From the NCBI GenBank assembly GCA_003868215.1, contig QWDQ01000014.1, positions 248,001-312,000 of the forward strand: a stretch of 64,000 bases of DNA, written 5' to 3'. The position numbers and the translations under genes are program-made. Shown here one piece after another: positions 36,660 to 48,519 of this stretch. This DNA is from Pseudophaeomoniella oleicola (taxonomy: Eukaryota; Ascomycota; Eurotiomycetes; Phaeomoniellales; Phaeomoniellaceae). Position 1 is the stretch's first letter. Each line of letters starts with the position of its first letter. The notes below the pieces were generated by a model. It did no database searches. It had not been told where the DNA came from and saw only the letters and a list, made by a program, of their open reading frames with translations.

Positions 36660-39600
36660 GCTCTCAACGGCGCTGGCTTCCTGTATCCGTGATGTATCAG
36701 ACCTGAAGTACGTCCTGTTGCTGACAAGATACTGTCGGCAGCGACCACTACAGGCCTGGTATATATTCCTTGAATCCCCGAAGCTCTAACTGCTGGGCAG
36801 GTTACACACGCGACAGACAGCAGAAGCGATATGTCGATAGGGGTGTCGAGACAGCAGGATTGGGTGCTGCGAAATCCGATCAACAGTGCGCCTATCCAAT
36901 TTAATCTGTCCAGCGCAGCCGAATTTTGACTTCTTTCGATCGAGGCCAGAACATTCAATTGCACCACCGAACCACTGCCGATATGAACACCACAGCTCTA
37001 AAAGCGTAGCCTAGTAAGGGGCGCGGTTGGCTGAGACCAGAACATTAACAGATCAAAGATATGCGCGGGTTTGGGACAGCAATCATGGTCGATGCGAAGT
37101 CGGGAAGGCACCGCGGATGATTGGAGATAGGAGGATGCTCGCTGCTGTTGACAGAATCTGTTGTGTTTCGGTTGGCAGTCCGGATGGTCAGAACGGCAGA
37201 ATTGACTGTCACCAGAGGAAAAAGGAACGGCTGCCGTCGCCAGATAACGATGCGACGAGGAAGCGGAGGAGAGAGGAAGGTAGTCAGTCAACAGATGAGA
37301 GGGCGGGTGGGTAGAAGCTGTTGCAAGGAAGAAACGGTCGGCGGTCGTGGAGAAGGCGTTTCAGACGGTCTGCACAAGGTGCCAGTAACGCCGGCAGCAA
37401 CTAATTGGTCTGTTGGTTCAGTACAGTAATAGATACGCACTACCTTGGGCAATAACTACCTAGGTACCTTACCAAGGTAACCAAGATAAAGATACCTTAA
37501 TAGAATGCTCGGTAAAGACTGTCCAGGACGGTACCTAAAGGTCGCTAACAACGACCTAGGTAATTGATTCATCCACAACTAAACCAACTTACAGGACAGT
37601 ACTCCGTACAATACCATTCAGCAAAACATTGCGATAACTTAGAATTACCTCCAATAGCTGATTAGGAGAAAAGGCTACAACAATTAACTTAAGATCTGAT
37701 AGGCAGCTCCAGTCAGATATGGCCAATCTCTCTTCTCTACCGAGACTGAAGTCTACCATCTCTTTATGTTGCTTGTTTGTTTGTTTGGCTGATTGGTTTG
37801 ATTGCTTGCTTGCTCGCGATAACTTAGTGGCGCAAAGATCGTTTTTCAGTTAGGTGGTTGCAGCAGAGGAGGCGGGTAAGATTGAAAATGGGTCTCGGAT
37901 TGGGTAGATGATCTCCTTACTGAGTAGGCCTTCCCTTCCTGATCTTAGTCTCCAGATGGCAATATCAACAAGGGCTACCTGAGGTACTAAAAGAGAGGGT
38001 ATATAGAATAGTAGTGTCAGCAGCCAGTCACCCTACTACCTACTGCCTACTACCTAGGTATCTAGGAACCTTAGATCGATGAAAGGGTAATCTGACCTCT
38101 TGTCCCATTCATGGACGGATACTTGTACTTCTTCTTGTGCCCATAAGGAGAGAAAGAAGGGAGGGCGAGAGAGAGACAAAGGGAACAAGGGGTGGATCTA
38201 TTTACGGTACTGGAGACTGGAGACCGGAGACTGGACCTTGTTGGCAACTTTACTTGGTTTAAGTCAGGTTTAAACGACCCGCCCCCTGGAACGCTTAACA
38301 GGAAAATCGCCTTAATGGTAATATTATCAGCTGCGAAAGTACCTAAGTTGATAAAGATTTATTTAGTACCCAAGAGAAGCTTCCACTGAGAAAGTTAACA
38401 ACAGAAGGCTAGAGTTGCATTGAAATTGTATACCTATTATGAAGACACCTGGGATGAGTGGGCAGCAACCTGTTGCGACGAGGGATTCAGTTGCTTACCT
38501 ACATACATACATTACTCCCTCGCTGCACATCTCTCATACATCTCTCCAGAGACAATTGACATCGTGACCAAAGGACTGAAAGCGACGATCGAAAAGCCCA
38601 TGTGAGATTGGCGTCCACCGGTTTGTACATAAGTTGATCAGATTTTGTACTTAATTAGGTTCATATCCCGAAGGTATAAAGGATGAGATCCTTCATGGAC
38701 CGCGGTTCTACGTTTCCCCTGCGATTCATACTGTGAAGTTACTCTTTCTCTCAAGGTATATTCATGATTGCAGTAGGCTGTTGATCCTTGATTCTTCGAT
38801 CTGCTGTTGTCGCATCTGCAAATGTCCGAGATGAACCAGTGACGTGGGAGCATGGATGGCCGAGCCAACCTAGGCAATCATGCTCAGCCAGAGCAGTGAA
38901 GGTGCAGGGTAGGACAGTGTTCCGTTGCCTTACGGTAAAGTTGTGCTGTGCAGTAGTCTGCGAGTGGATCGCTTGATTGCTGGTTTAATCTCCCGCAGTC
39001 GGGAAGCGCGTTTGAAGAGATGCGCGCCACTTCTAACTTCTGTCAAAAGAGATTCAACCGAGAGATAGTCCAAGGATCATGGGCTAATCATCCAACCCAT
39101 CGGACCCATCGCGGGACAAGGGACAAGGGACAAAGGACATAGACGAGGGAGGAAAATAGAACAGAAGAGCCAGGGTAATTAGCTATTATCGTTTTGTCGT
39201 AAGTTAGTAGTTTGTAAGTTCATCGTCCTGGACGAAATCTTGGGTTGATATGTGATGCAACTCGATTCTAGTCTTGAGATCCTGTCCCGCGTTGGAGCAC
39301 ACGTAACCTCATTGGCCTGTTTAACATGTAGTATATTGGGTATACCCCAAAGTGAAGCAGCTCAACCATCAGCAACGCTTCTGGGGTCTATCAATGGAGA
39401 AGGAAGGTATCCTTGAGCCTGCTTGCATGCATACTCTTTACAGCTTCATCCCTTCACATCGATCGAGGTTTTGCTGTTTTGTACGTAGTAGACTTCACTG
39501 CCTCTGACTGAGTGCAATCGCCGATCTCATTCTCCTGTCACACGAACTTCGTTCTATCGAGCGGGCCGAACAGACACGGGTAAGAAGACCCATAACCTTG

Positions 39601-42191
39601 GATCCATCTATTACCATGTCACTTGTATCTCTTTCTTTCTTCGATTATATGTGGTTTATAGCTGGTTCTTAACGTCAGAAATATGGAATACCCCATAGCC
39701 GTTATCCTGAAGCCATTGTCTGCAAGGTCCGATACAGCAGTTGGGCCTCAAGCACAATCAATTTGGTGGTTTATGCTGTATCAAGATCACCCCCAACCGA
39801 AACTCCTCCCTGACAAGGTCCAGGTCGTCTGAAAACAGTATGTTTTCACAGTAGCTTTCATATTAACTTATCCTTTGAATGTCTATTCTCCTTGCTGTAT
39901 GTCTTCTGGAAGTTCCCCATTTGCACGTGCATTTATGCAGTGAAAGGTGAGAAGGCTGCGAGTGATCGAGTATCGAAGCCGAACCAAGCAGCGCGACGAT
40001 TGTCCATCTCGCACAGCATGATAGCTTTAGGGGTATCCTTGGAGGTATGATCGATGCCTGACGTTGTCTCGTCTCGCGTGCACGGGTCAGTTTGCACAAT
40101 ATTGCTACGAGCGGGGAACAACTGGGGGTGCTGTGGAAGCACTGGCAGCCAATATAAGAAAATGAAGGGTTTTGGCCGTTGAGAACGTTTCGAAGCAAAT
40201 GCGAAAATGATGAAAGGGAACAGCATACTAACATAGGGGATGGATACGAGAAAATCAGGAACAGGTGATCAAGGGACGAATCATCAACAAGAGAACTCTC
40301 TAACTGGAAGATGATGAGGCATGTGTGTCCAAGAAGGAGAATTCAGGTAGCGTCGTCCTGCGACCTCTCTCTGGTCGATGGTCCTTCATCTGGAGACTGG
40401 AAACACCATGTCTTTCAGCGGCAGACAAAATTGAGACAGTCAATACAAATTTACATGGGAGATCCACATCATCACTCCTGCGGCTGTTTCTGTGTGCAGT
40501 GTCGCACATGCAAGTCTCTTCAAGATGTTCGAGGTTTAGGACAAACTGATATTTGCAAGATAGACGGTCATTCGTCGTTGAGACATCTGTTACCTCGGTG
40601 TCGTGCACGTACTATCTGCTTCCCCGTATGATCAAGGCGGCATGGACTCAAGAGATCCAGAATGACCAAGCATACTGCAAGTACCCTGAAACCGCAGGCA
40701 AACTTTGCCACTCATTCTACCGAGAGATACACCATGCCGAAGAGATTCGCTTTATCAATTCCGATTCCGAAGCACGACGGTCAAAAGAGCATGTGTACCT
40801 TACTAGTCTTTATTTTCAACTCAACTACCCGTGATTAAAGCAAGCAGGGGCAGGTAGGGTGTGGGTAGGTAACGTTACCTAGGTAGGGATTTACCTGGGG
40901 TAGAGACCTAGGTGACTTACTTCAGGTACCTTATAGTGAGCTCGCTTCGGTACCGAGGCTCCCCATTCCGACCACTGCCCCACGAAAGTCTCTTTCCACC
41001 GGTTAGATGAGGAACAAAAACCGTGATCCCATGCCGACTTGAGAGCATCGAAAAAGCCAACTTCCCGTCGACCGCTTCAACCACTCTCCGGGGTAATGGA
41101 TGTACTTACAATACCCCGGATCCCGTGACATTCCGAGGTCTTATTGCGATGGATTGATGCCTATTGGTCTTCGCCATGATGTTTGACCAGGAGCATGGAT
41201 AAGGAGCATGGATAAATCGTCGACCGAAAAGGGATACATGCAGGAAAGTCAAGTTAGTACCTAATCGATAAACCTGGTGAGGATTCATAGGTTCGAGAGA
41301 ACGTTCATTTCAGAGGGAGAGAGGGTAGAGTGGTGAGACATCATGATATAACAGTAGGATGCAGTGATTATGATGGATTTGAAGGGATGAATGGCAGGAT
41401 GGAAATAAAGCAGCCTGATCGTTCCGTTTGCATACCGGCCAACATATAATCATCGCATGCACCCTCGACTTTTTGTTTCTCTTTCGATTCTGATCCATCG
41501 GACAACTCATCCTGCTCCTTTTTGGCCCATCAGCTGTCTCGCACACATTGCATCTGGAATATCCTTTGTTGTCTCCATTCGCCCCAGACTCTTGCTGACA
41601 ATTAGCCTAAGGCAGCCTTCATCGTTTCATCCGTCACGTCCAGTCAGGCGACACACGTGGGGGTTTTGTGGTTCTCATACTACGTACCTACTCTCCTACC
41701 AAGGTATTCCTGGCATGTGAAACTGCTCCTTCCCACTACTTCTACTACAACTACGTAGTATCTCATCACAGCCCACCACATCCCACCATCAACCCAAAGT
41801 GTCCACGTATATTCCAGAATACTACAAATACTACAAATACTACATAACCAACCTACGTTCCTCAAGAGAATAACATCAAACTTATTTATCCACAGCCTTC
41901 ACCAGACTTCGTCCAGTCCTTGGAAGAATTTCTTCTAAATTGCTGAACTGCCCCCGCCTCGCAACATCCACTTCTAATTATCTCGGCATTCTCGGAACCA
42001 TCTTTTCTCCTCCGAACCACTGCATCGTGAGTCACATCAGAATCATACCAGGATACGCAGACGTCGGCATAGCCTCGGCGGTTCACTCTATATAAATTCG
42101 ACGCCTGCAGCACTTTCTAAGCTGCCATTCTTAATTCCTACAACAACAACATCCAACTCTACTACAATCGTCAACACTCACATCATTCGAC
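36660..42191. other. 5.5-kb gene-poor divergent intergenic region
   Basis: No conserved gene was found between the kinase and the small gene at 42192. It contains TACCTAGGTA copies at 37457, 38051 and 40876, a TTTG-type repeat near 37771-37790, GGGACAA tandem units at about 39113-39136 and a 9-mer tandem (ACTACAAAT) at about 41820-41845. Short frames (for example a 68-codon ATG frame at 40628-40834) lack homology cues. It could hold non-coding RNA, long leaders or decayed repeats. Confidence 0.5.
42089..42097 (+). promoter_or_regulatory. TATA box of the small Ser/Thr-rich gene
   Basis: TATATAAAT sits 95-103 bp before the ATG at 42192. It is followed by a C/A-rich leader with CAACAACAACATCCAAC-type sequence, common just upstream of strongly expressed fungal genes. 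Confidence 0.55.
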
Positions 42192-42449
42192 ATGGCCTCC
42201 CGCGCGCAAGTTAGCATCAACAAGTTCCTTACCCTCGTTCCGGAGGACCACGTCGTTGCCAGTCCTGTTTCAGCTGAGTCGGCTATCGAGTCAGACTCCC
42301 ACGCTGCCTCGCAGACCGATCTCTCACTCAGCACAAAGACATCCCGTTCAGACTCAACCACTTCATCCGCCTCGTCTACATCTACAGCCCCGGTCACCCC
42401 AATTACCACTGCCAAGCTCTCTGGCGGCTTCCTGAGACTGAGCCACTAA
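42192..42449 (+). CDS. small Ser/Thr-rich hypothetical protein, 85 aa
   Basis: This is an 85-codon frame starting MASRAQVSINKFLTLVPEDH and ending GGFLRLSH, with a serine/threonine-rich middle (about half of residues 28-65). It has no signal peptide, membrane span or recognised domain. Support for a real gene comes from its surroundings: a TATA box about 100 bp upstream, a C/A-rich leader, ACATGG start context and frequent C at third codon positions, unlike the flanking DNA. It would be intronless. The function is unknown; its composition suggests an intrinsically disordered cytosolic or nuclear protein. It lies alone between a gene-poor stretch and MDM12. Confidence 0.55.
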   Translation: MASRAQVSINKFLTLVPEDHVVASPVSAESAIESDSHAASQTDLSLSTKTSRSDSTTSSASSTSTAPVTPITTAKLSGGFLRLSH

Positions 42450-43515
42450 AGTGCAATCATTTCCGGATGTATGAAATTTGTTCGTTGTTGGACTGCAATA
42501 GACTTAGCGTTCTGGGCGGTTCGCTGGCTGGAAGTAAGGTCTTCCAACTGACTGAGTGGATGACAATGTCAAATTGACACGATAAGTTGGCATGCAGATC
42601 TGGTCAGGTGTTACGATGATGAGAAACAATTCTTTGATGGGTTGAAAAACTTCCGATGCATGGGAATTTGGTGATGGCTGGCTGGCGTCTTGCGATTCTT
42701 GCTCTTGGGTCTCAATCTCCATTATGTCTGTCATTACCTTTTGAGGCAAAATCAAAATCAAAATCATACCACCAACATCCGGGTCACTATTGCGATTACT
42801 TGGGCTTCAACAACTCCGGCACACCAGCTCAGTGGGTGTACGAACGCTTGCGAGGACACCCAGAGACCCAGTCTGGCATTTCACCCTTTCCAAAAGAATC
42901 TTGAAGAGAAGAACAGGAAGGGCGGTCCCAGTTCCACCCTGGGGAGATCGCAATTCTCTGCGTGAGAAATGAAATGAAAATTCTGATCTGTGTATGACTC
43001 CCCAAGGTCGGCCGGATTGTTTATGTTTTGAAAATATTTCGTACAGGAACCAGATCCGGAGTACTTGCCGTAGTACTGCAGTCTTCGGCTTGTGGAGCAG
43101 CCGAATCTTGGATACAGTAATTCCCATAGTACGTTAGGTATCTTAATAGATCTGTCATACCACCGAGTACACTGTTCACTGGGGCTGTGAGTTCAAGAGA
43201 CACCGTGAGAGCCAACAAAACATTAGGGTCCCAAGGGACTCCTCAAAATTCGAAGATGTAGGAATTGAATGTCAATATGATTTTTAAATTGCCTGATTCA
43301 GATGATTCTAAAGTTGTAAGTTAGAGATTGTGCAGCTTGGCAAGATTTGCTGCGAGATTGGCCAGGGCCAGATCATCTGGACTTTGCCAAGAAAACTAGT
43401 AACATGGCACTTTCTCAAGATCACGGTATTTACTCTGGTATCAGACCACCTCAAGATCCGGGACCCATAGCTGACGACAGACAAATCCTTTACACCTAAA
43501 CCAGATGCAGTTGAG
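42450..43515. other. intergenic, no gene seen
   Basis: About 1.1 kb between two co-directional genes. Small frames overlap on both strands and none has recognisable content. The right half is A/T-rich and probably holds the MDM12 promoter. Confidence 0.5.
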
Positions 43516-44856
43516 ATGTCAATCGATATCAACTGGGACACCATAACCTCAGGGCCCGACGGAGAAGCGCTTGCTGAGAAGATCCGATCATTCGTGCATG
43601 ACAAATTCCAGCAGGTCCCTCTCCCCCGTTTCATTCGATCGGTCCAGGTGCATTCCTTTGACTTTGGTAAAGTGTGCCCTGAGTTGGAGATCAAGGACAT
43701 CTGTGATCCGCTTCCCGATTTTTACGAGGATGAAGAGGGAGATGATGGTGAGGGCGGGGAGGAAGAAGACGCTGGTCTCCGTGGGAGGACGAGGACGGCA
43801 TCGGTGCCAGGGGTCACCAATGAGCAAAACATTCAGGAGCTCCAAGAAGCTTTGAACGCACAGGACAGTGCGAAAACGAACGCTTCAAAAAGGCCGCCTT
43901 CTATCATTCCCCCTGCCGCAGACCCGAGATTGCAGGCGCTTATGTCACCCTTTCACCACCTAGCCAGTCCACTCGGCAGTCCATTCAGATCTGGCACGCC
44001 GGGTATCCCCGGAGGGACTTCCAATATGAACTACTTTCATCTCCCAGTCGGTGGGATTTCCGGCTCACAGACACCTCTGGCAGCCGTTGCGGGCGGCACG
44101 CCTTTCCTTAACAACTGGCATGATAACGCGAACAGAGAACATTACGGGTCGGACGCTCACAGCCATCGTAACGGTAACACACGCCGACAATCTCAAGAAA
44201 CTCCCTCGGCTATCTCTGCCTCTCGGCCATCCACTGGTGTCACCGTGCCACCGCAGTCACCGGAGTCGCTTGCACCTACAGAAAGCCTTGGTTCCTCAAG
44301 GGGTGCGGACCTCGATGGTGTCAATGACTTGACGGCTTTGGATAGCCCTCCTTCTCCACGAACAGAAGAAAGGCGGACCGAGGATATACAAGTCATTTGT
44401 CGAGTCAAGTACTCCGGGGATGTCCATATGGCGCTTACAGCTGAGATCTTGCTCGACTATCCCATGCCAAGCTTTGTAGGGATTCCTCTAAAACTATCTA
44501 TCACTGGACTAAAGTTTGACGGTGTGGCAATTCTTGCTTATATCCGTAAACGTGCACATTTCTGCTTCCTCAGTCCGGAAGATGCTCAAGCATTGGTCGG
44601 AGAAGAAGATATCGATGGTCAAGATCCTAACGCGACCGCCGCCACTGACCAAGCTTCATACTATGGCATGCAACCCCATAGGTCGCTTGGTGGTCTGCTC
44701 CAAGAGATAGAGGTGGAATCGGAGATCGGTAATAAAGAGACGGGGAAGCAGGTCTTGAAAAATGTCAGCAAGGTCGAGAAGTTTGTACTGGAGCAGGTGA
44801 GGAGGATATTCGAAGAAGAATTCGTCTTTCCCAGTTTTTGGACTTTTTTGATATGA
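43516..44856 (+). CDS. MDM12: ERMES subunit Mdm12
   Basis: This single-exon, 446-residue protein is Mdm12, the soluble SMP-domain subunit of the ER-mitochondria encounter structure. It bridges Mmm1 in the ER and Mdm34 in the outer mitochondrial membrane and carries phospholipids. The diagnostic N-terminus MSIDINWDTITSGPDGEAL and C-terminus FEEEFVFPSFWTFLI are both present, with the SMP core split by long insertions. One is acidic (about residues 72-90) and another is Pro/Ser/Gly-rich (about 115-270), as is usual in filamentous ascomycetes. The start at 43516 is fixed by the conserved first residues. No intron is needed. Confidence 0.95.
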   Translation: MSIDINWDTITSGPDGEALAEKIRSFVHDKFQQVPLPRFIRSVQVHSFDFGKVCPELEIKDICDPLPDFYEDEEGDDGEGGEEEDAGLRGRTRTASVPGVTNEQNIQELQEALNAQDSAKTNASKRPPSIIPPAADPRLQALMSPFHHLASPLGSPFRSGTPGIPGGTSNMNYFHLPVGGISGSQTPLAAVAGGTPFLNNWHDNANREHYGSDAHSHRNGNTRRQSQETPSAISASRPSTGVTVPPQSPESLAPTESLGSSRGADLDGVNDLTALDSPPSPRTEERRTEDIQVICRVKYSGDVHMALTAEILLDYPMPSFVGIPLKLSITGLKFDGVAILAYIRKRAHFCFLSPEDAQALVGEEDIDGQDPNATAATDQASYYGMQPHRSLGGLLQEIEVESEIGNKETGKQVLKNVSKVEKFVLEQVRRIFEEEFVFPSFWTFLI

Positions 44857-45795
44857 ACAACGATCTTCGTCTGAATATTTCTATGCTGAAGTCACGGTTA
44901 CCAATATGGTGTTCATGCGAGATGTGCTGAACACTCTGGCCTTCTACGAGCATGCTCATACAGCCCCATGATCTAAAAAAAATGACACGGCTTGAGCTAT
45001 GCGGAACTATCATCTGAGATAATCCTGAGTGCACCGCAAGTGCAATATGTCAAGTAGCAAAACTCTTATCACTGCACCCCATATCTTATGGAGGGCAGTG
45101 ACTAGAGAACCGTTTCCTATTCAGGAAGGGTTTTTATTGATGTGTGTTGTTTTTGGTCGTATCGAGGATCGAAGTCGGGGCCTTGTCGTGTTAAGGGCTT
45201 AATGAGGCAGGAGGAGTGTCGACAGGAGTGAATGGCACCCCCAGCTCGATGCTGGTTCGATTACCATTACACTACCGCTTCTGTTGGTGTGTTGAGATGA
45301 ATTGGGCGTGCGAAATATATATAGCAGCACTCAACAATCTCGCCATGTTGCCTGTTGAAGGTCTTTACCACTGCGAAAAGGACAGACACCACAAGAAGCA
45401 CAACCCGCCCTGCGCTCTGAGGCATTCCATCAGACCTCCACTACACATACGACCGCGCACAAATCTACGAAGATTCCATGTACTCCCCCTTTAAAAGCAC
45501 CACCCTCTCCCCTCTTTCCCCATATCGACCCCACGACATCCTCGTCCTATCCAACTCCTGAAAGGGGTAGGTACTTAGCCCTACTACCGCTACCACAACA
45601 ACAACAACGACAACAACAACAACAACAACAACCAACCAACCACCCAACAAGAAGCAAGCAGGCGGGCACAACACACCTCCTCTCTCCCCCTTCCTCCCTC
45701 CAAACCAAAAAAGAAAATCAACAGAGAGAAAAAGGAAACTCCCCTCTCACTCTACAACAGGCCCGAAAGGACTAGACTAGGAATGAACGAAAACA

Positions 45796-45842
<47 letters not shown>

Positions 45843-46397
45843 TCTTTTTCCCAATCCACATAATTAGGTACCTGCACTGCAGACATGTTCAGTAGAGAGA
45901 TAAAGACTCTTACTTGGGAGAAGGGGAAGGAAGGGTGGGGAAAAAAGAAAAAAGGGATAAAATCAATCAAAACGTTCTAATAAAAATAAAAATCTTCGTG
46001 TATTGTATTGAATTGTCCCCTTTTCCTTCCTTCCTTCTCTCCCTAATTTACTACTACTCTAGTACCTACCTTAGTAGTTAAGAACTTGTGCCCGACAGAA
46101 CAGACAGACTGCCTGCCTGCCTGCGCAGCTGTTACCACCCCGCCCCGTGGTCCCATGGTTTCTCGTGATAGGATTTCCGCACATACAAAGAAAACAAAAT
46201 GAAGAGGAGGACTGAAAAAAAGGAAAACAACAATCATGTAGTTGCTTTCTTCTTTTTGTCATACATCTCTTCATTGTGACGCAACACACACACCCACCAA
46301 CTAACTCCACCGTGCGTACCATTCCTTCCCTTCCCTGGTCCCTTGGGGGGGGAACATTATCATATGAATCAGACGAAGCTTTGTGTCTCGAAATATA
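44857..46397. other. convergent intergenic region with simple repeats, MDM12 / CK2 beta
   Basis: About 1.5 kb of 3' flank. It contains a CAA-rich run (about 45594-45640), a TC microsatellite and long A/T-rich or pyrimidine-rich tracts. A tRNA A-box-like word occurs on the minus strand near 45262-45281 but no cloverleaf forms. Confidence 0.5.
45799..45839. repeat. (TC)n microsatellite, about 20 units
   Basis: An uninterrupted TC run of about 41 bp, followed by a mixed pyrimidine tract. It lies between the convergent MDM12 and CK2-beta genes. Confidence 0.95.
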
Positions 46398-47606
46398 TCA
46401 ACCAATTTCTCCAGCGCCAACGATACCGTCCTTCCTCCTTCCCTTCTTTCCTCCACCTTGCTGACTTCCTGCTAGGACCATTTCGACATCACCGCCGCCA
46501 GTGTTTTGTTCGATTACGTCATCGTCTTCGTCTTCGCTTATATCGCCTTCTTCGTCTTCTTCGACAGGATCTGGATCACCATCAGGATCACCTCCGTACC
46601 TTTCATACCATCTGACAGTCTCATTCAGCTCTGTGATATCTTCGGGTTTCAGCCGTAGCCATTTCATTCGTGGACCTGACTTTGCACGTTCTGAAACTCG
46701 GAAGCCGTAGATTCGTGGTTCGTATACGTGCCCATTTCCGACTCCCGGCGCAAAATTCTTAGTGAGGAAGCCATTAATGGTTGTCGGCTGAGGAGGGATA
46801 GAGGGGCGGGATATCAGAGTAGATGGCGGTATAGTAGAGCCACCGAGAGGTGATTTGTTGCTGTCTAGCGTGCTTGATGTTGCGCTGGGACTCAGCGTGC
46901 TGTCGGCGGCAGTGGAAGGCGGCAACTGCGAGCGAGATATCGCGGGAGAAGGTTGGATAGTACTGAATTCCAATTCCGGGAACGTCATGAAGAAGAGAGA
47001 TGGAAAAGTTGTACCGAAGAAGGCTCCATCAACACTTTGAAAGCGCGAATTTGGTGGAGTGTAAATGTCTAGGCAGCTCGGGCAAAACAATTTGACAGTT
47101 TCCTGTCCTGGTGTATCGGTTCGACCGACCGGCAGGACTTTGCAGCCATTACAATGCACTCGTGGGCAGAATCCGAAGTGTGCATGTTCGTATTTCTCGA
47201 GCATCTGTTGTATACCAGGGCGAGAAGTTATATATCGTGCGTGTATTAGGCCATAAAGAAGCTCCGCCGATGACTCGATGACAGCTGTGTCAGAAGGTAA
47301 TCTGCCATGACCTCTACCACTGCTCCGACGGTCGTACAGAGGTTTCGAGTCATCACCTAATATGCCATCGTCATCATCCTCTTCCTCTTCCTCTTCTGAA
47401 AGTACAGATGAAGCGGTGTCTGATGGTTCCACGTCCAGAATCATCTCCAAGGCGTCCTTGTACATGGGGACTTGTGACTGTAGACCTGTGAGGTTGAAAT
47501 CATCTTCTATGAAGTCTTCTGAAACTTCTGCGAAGTACTCATGGCCCATCAGGGAGCAGAACGAAGAGATCCAGCTATCTGGTGCCTGTGAAGAGGAGAC
47601 AGACAT
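46398..47606 (-). CDS. casein kinase 2 regulatory (beta) subunit
   Basis: A 402-residue CK2 beta homologue without introns. The N-terminus SWISSFCSLMGHEYFAEVSE and DDFNLTGL are family blocks. The zinc ribbon that drives beta-beta dimerisation has its four cysteines in CPRVHCNGC and FCPSC, and the alpha-contact strand DGAFFGTTFPSLFFMT follows. CK2 beta tunes substrate choice of the catalytic alpha subunits. At 402 residues it is much longer than animal CK2 beta (about 215). Extra material includes an acidic insert (EEEEEEDDDD) in the first third, a Ser/Pro-rich insert after the alpha-contact region and a long acidic then Gly-rich tail. The ATG at 47606 (MSVSSSQAPD) was chosen; a longer frame to 47714 begins with TTG and has no upstream acceptor nearby. 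Confidence 0.92.
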   Translation of the reverse strand: MSVSSSQAPDSWISSFCSLMGHEYFAEVSEDFIEDDFNLTGLQSQVPMYKDALEMILDVEPSDTASSVLSEEEEEEDDDDGILGDDSKPLYDRRSSGRGHGRLPSDTAVIESSAELLYGLIHARYITSRPGIQQMLEKYEHAHFGFCPRVHCNGCKVLPVGRTDTPGQETVKLFCPSCLDIYTPPNSRFQSVDGAFFGTTFPSLFFMTFPELEFSTIQPSPAISRSQLPPSTAADSTLSPSATSSTLDSNKSPLGGSTIPPSTLISRPSIPPQPTTINGFLTKNFAPGVGNGHVYEPRIYGFRVSERAKSGPRMKWLRLKPEDITELNETVRWYERYGGDPDGDPDPVEEDEEGDISEDEDDDVIEQNTGGGDVEMVLAGSQQGGGKKGRRKDGIVGAGEIG

Positions 47607-48519
47607 GTCGGACGATGTGAACTGAGAAGTAGAGAGATCCTCTGCTGACGTGTTCGTGTGTAGAGTCAGCCTTGCCAGGCCGCTGGCCAGAGGACTGTCG
47701 TAGGTGGCCGCCAAATTGGCAGATTGTGGGAATCACGATTTACTGATACAGTGTCCAACCTAGCCTCTTGGTATTCGCTGCCCTTGGTGTGCGGTGGGGA
47801 TTTCGTGTCGGGCAGAGGTGTAAAGGGTGCGCTGGACAATTTCGAAGATATCGTGGGCTGTCAGGCTGATGTATCTGATCAAGCTCCTATAGCCGCAGTC
47901 GTAATGGCGAAATAATGTCTACTAGCGCATATCAATTATGAGCGCATTGGTCGTATCTCTGAAGGAATAAAGCGTCAGAACGTATAACTCGCTGTCGTAG
48001 GTAATCCCTTGCGTCGCTTTGTGAATGACGTCGCAGTTGAAACAGCTACGGTCGTGAAACTAGGAAGTACGAGTGTTTGAGAAGAGCATGCGATAAGTCC
48101 TAAGCTGGCGCCGAGCAGGGCAGCGGAATGGTCGACTCGAATTGACTGATGGGAGCAGAAGTCTTTGGTGAGCTGAAGCAATAGGCATAAATTAGTATCC
48201 CACGGATGCGTTTCGTTGGTGGAAAGTACTGCCCCTCCACTGAGCGGAACCTTGTTTGCCGCCTTTTGAGAAAGCCTAACACGTGACACAGCCAATCTGC
48301 ACTTTGAGGATCAACCTCAAAGTCTTCACTGTCTACCTACCTAGGTACGTAGTACATACTTCTCAAAATACAGAAAGCAGGTAGGCTCTTTGAAATAGGA
48401 TCACTACTTCTTTGGCTACGTTACCATGATTATGCAACGCAGAGACAAGAGACGAGCATTGTCGGCGGCAGGGGGGTTAATCTAATAAGTATACTCTCAA
48501 CTATTGTCCACAGATCCTA
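47607..48519. other. intergenic, no gene seen
   Basis: About 0.9 kb between two minus-strand genes. It includes the CK2-beta promoter and a TACCTAGGTA copy at 48338-48347. A 106-codon minus frame at 47975-48295 lacks an ATG near its start and any domain. Confidence 0.5.

Noticed and set aside
36660-42191. RIP-degraded transposon in the gene-poor region
   Set aside because: No terminal repeats, transposase fragments or strong TpA bias were seen by eye; the stretch is only mildly A/T-rich.
45200-45290. tRNA-like sequence near the TC microsatellite
   Set aside because: An A-box-like word (TAGTGTAATGG on the minus strand) and a GGTTCGA-like word exist, but acceptor and D stems do not pair and the order of boxes is wrong.
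47607-47714. N-terminal extension of CK2 beta to 47714
   Set aside because: The extended frame begins with TTG and meets a stop at 47735; the ATG at 47606 gives the expected family N-terminus.
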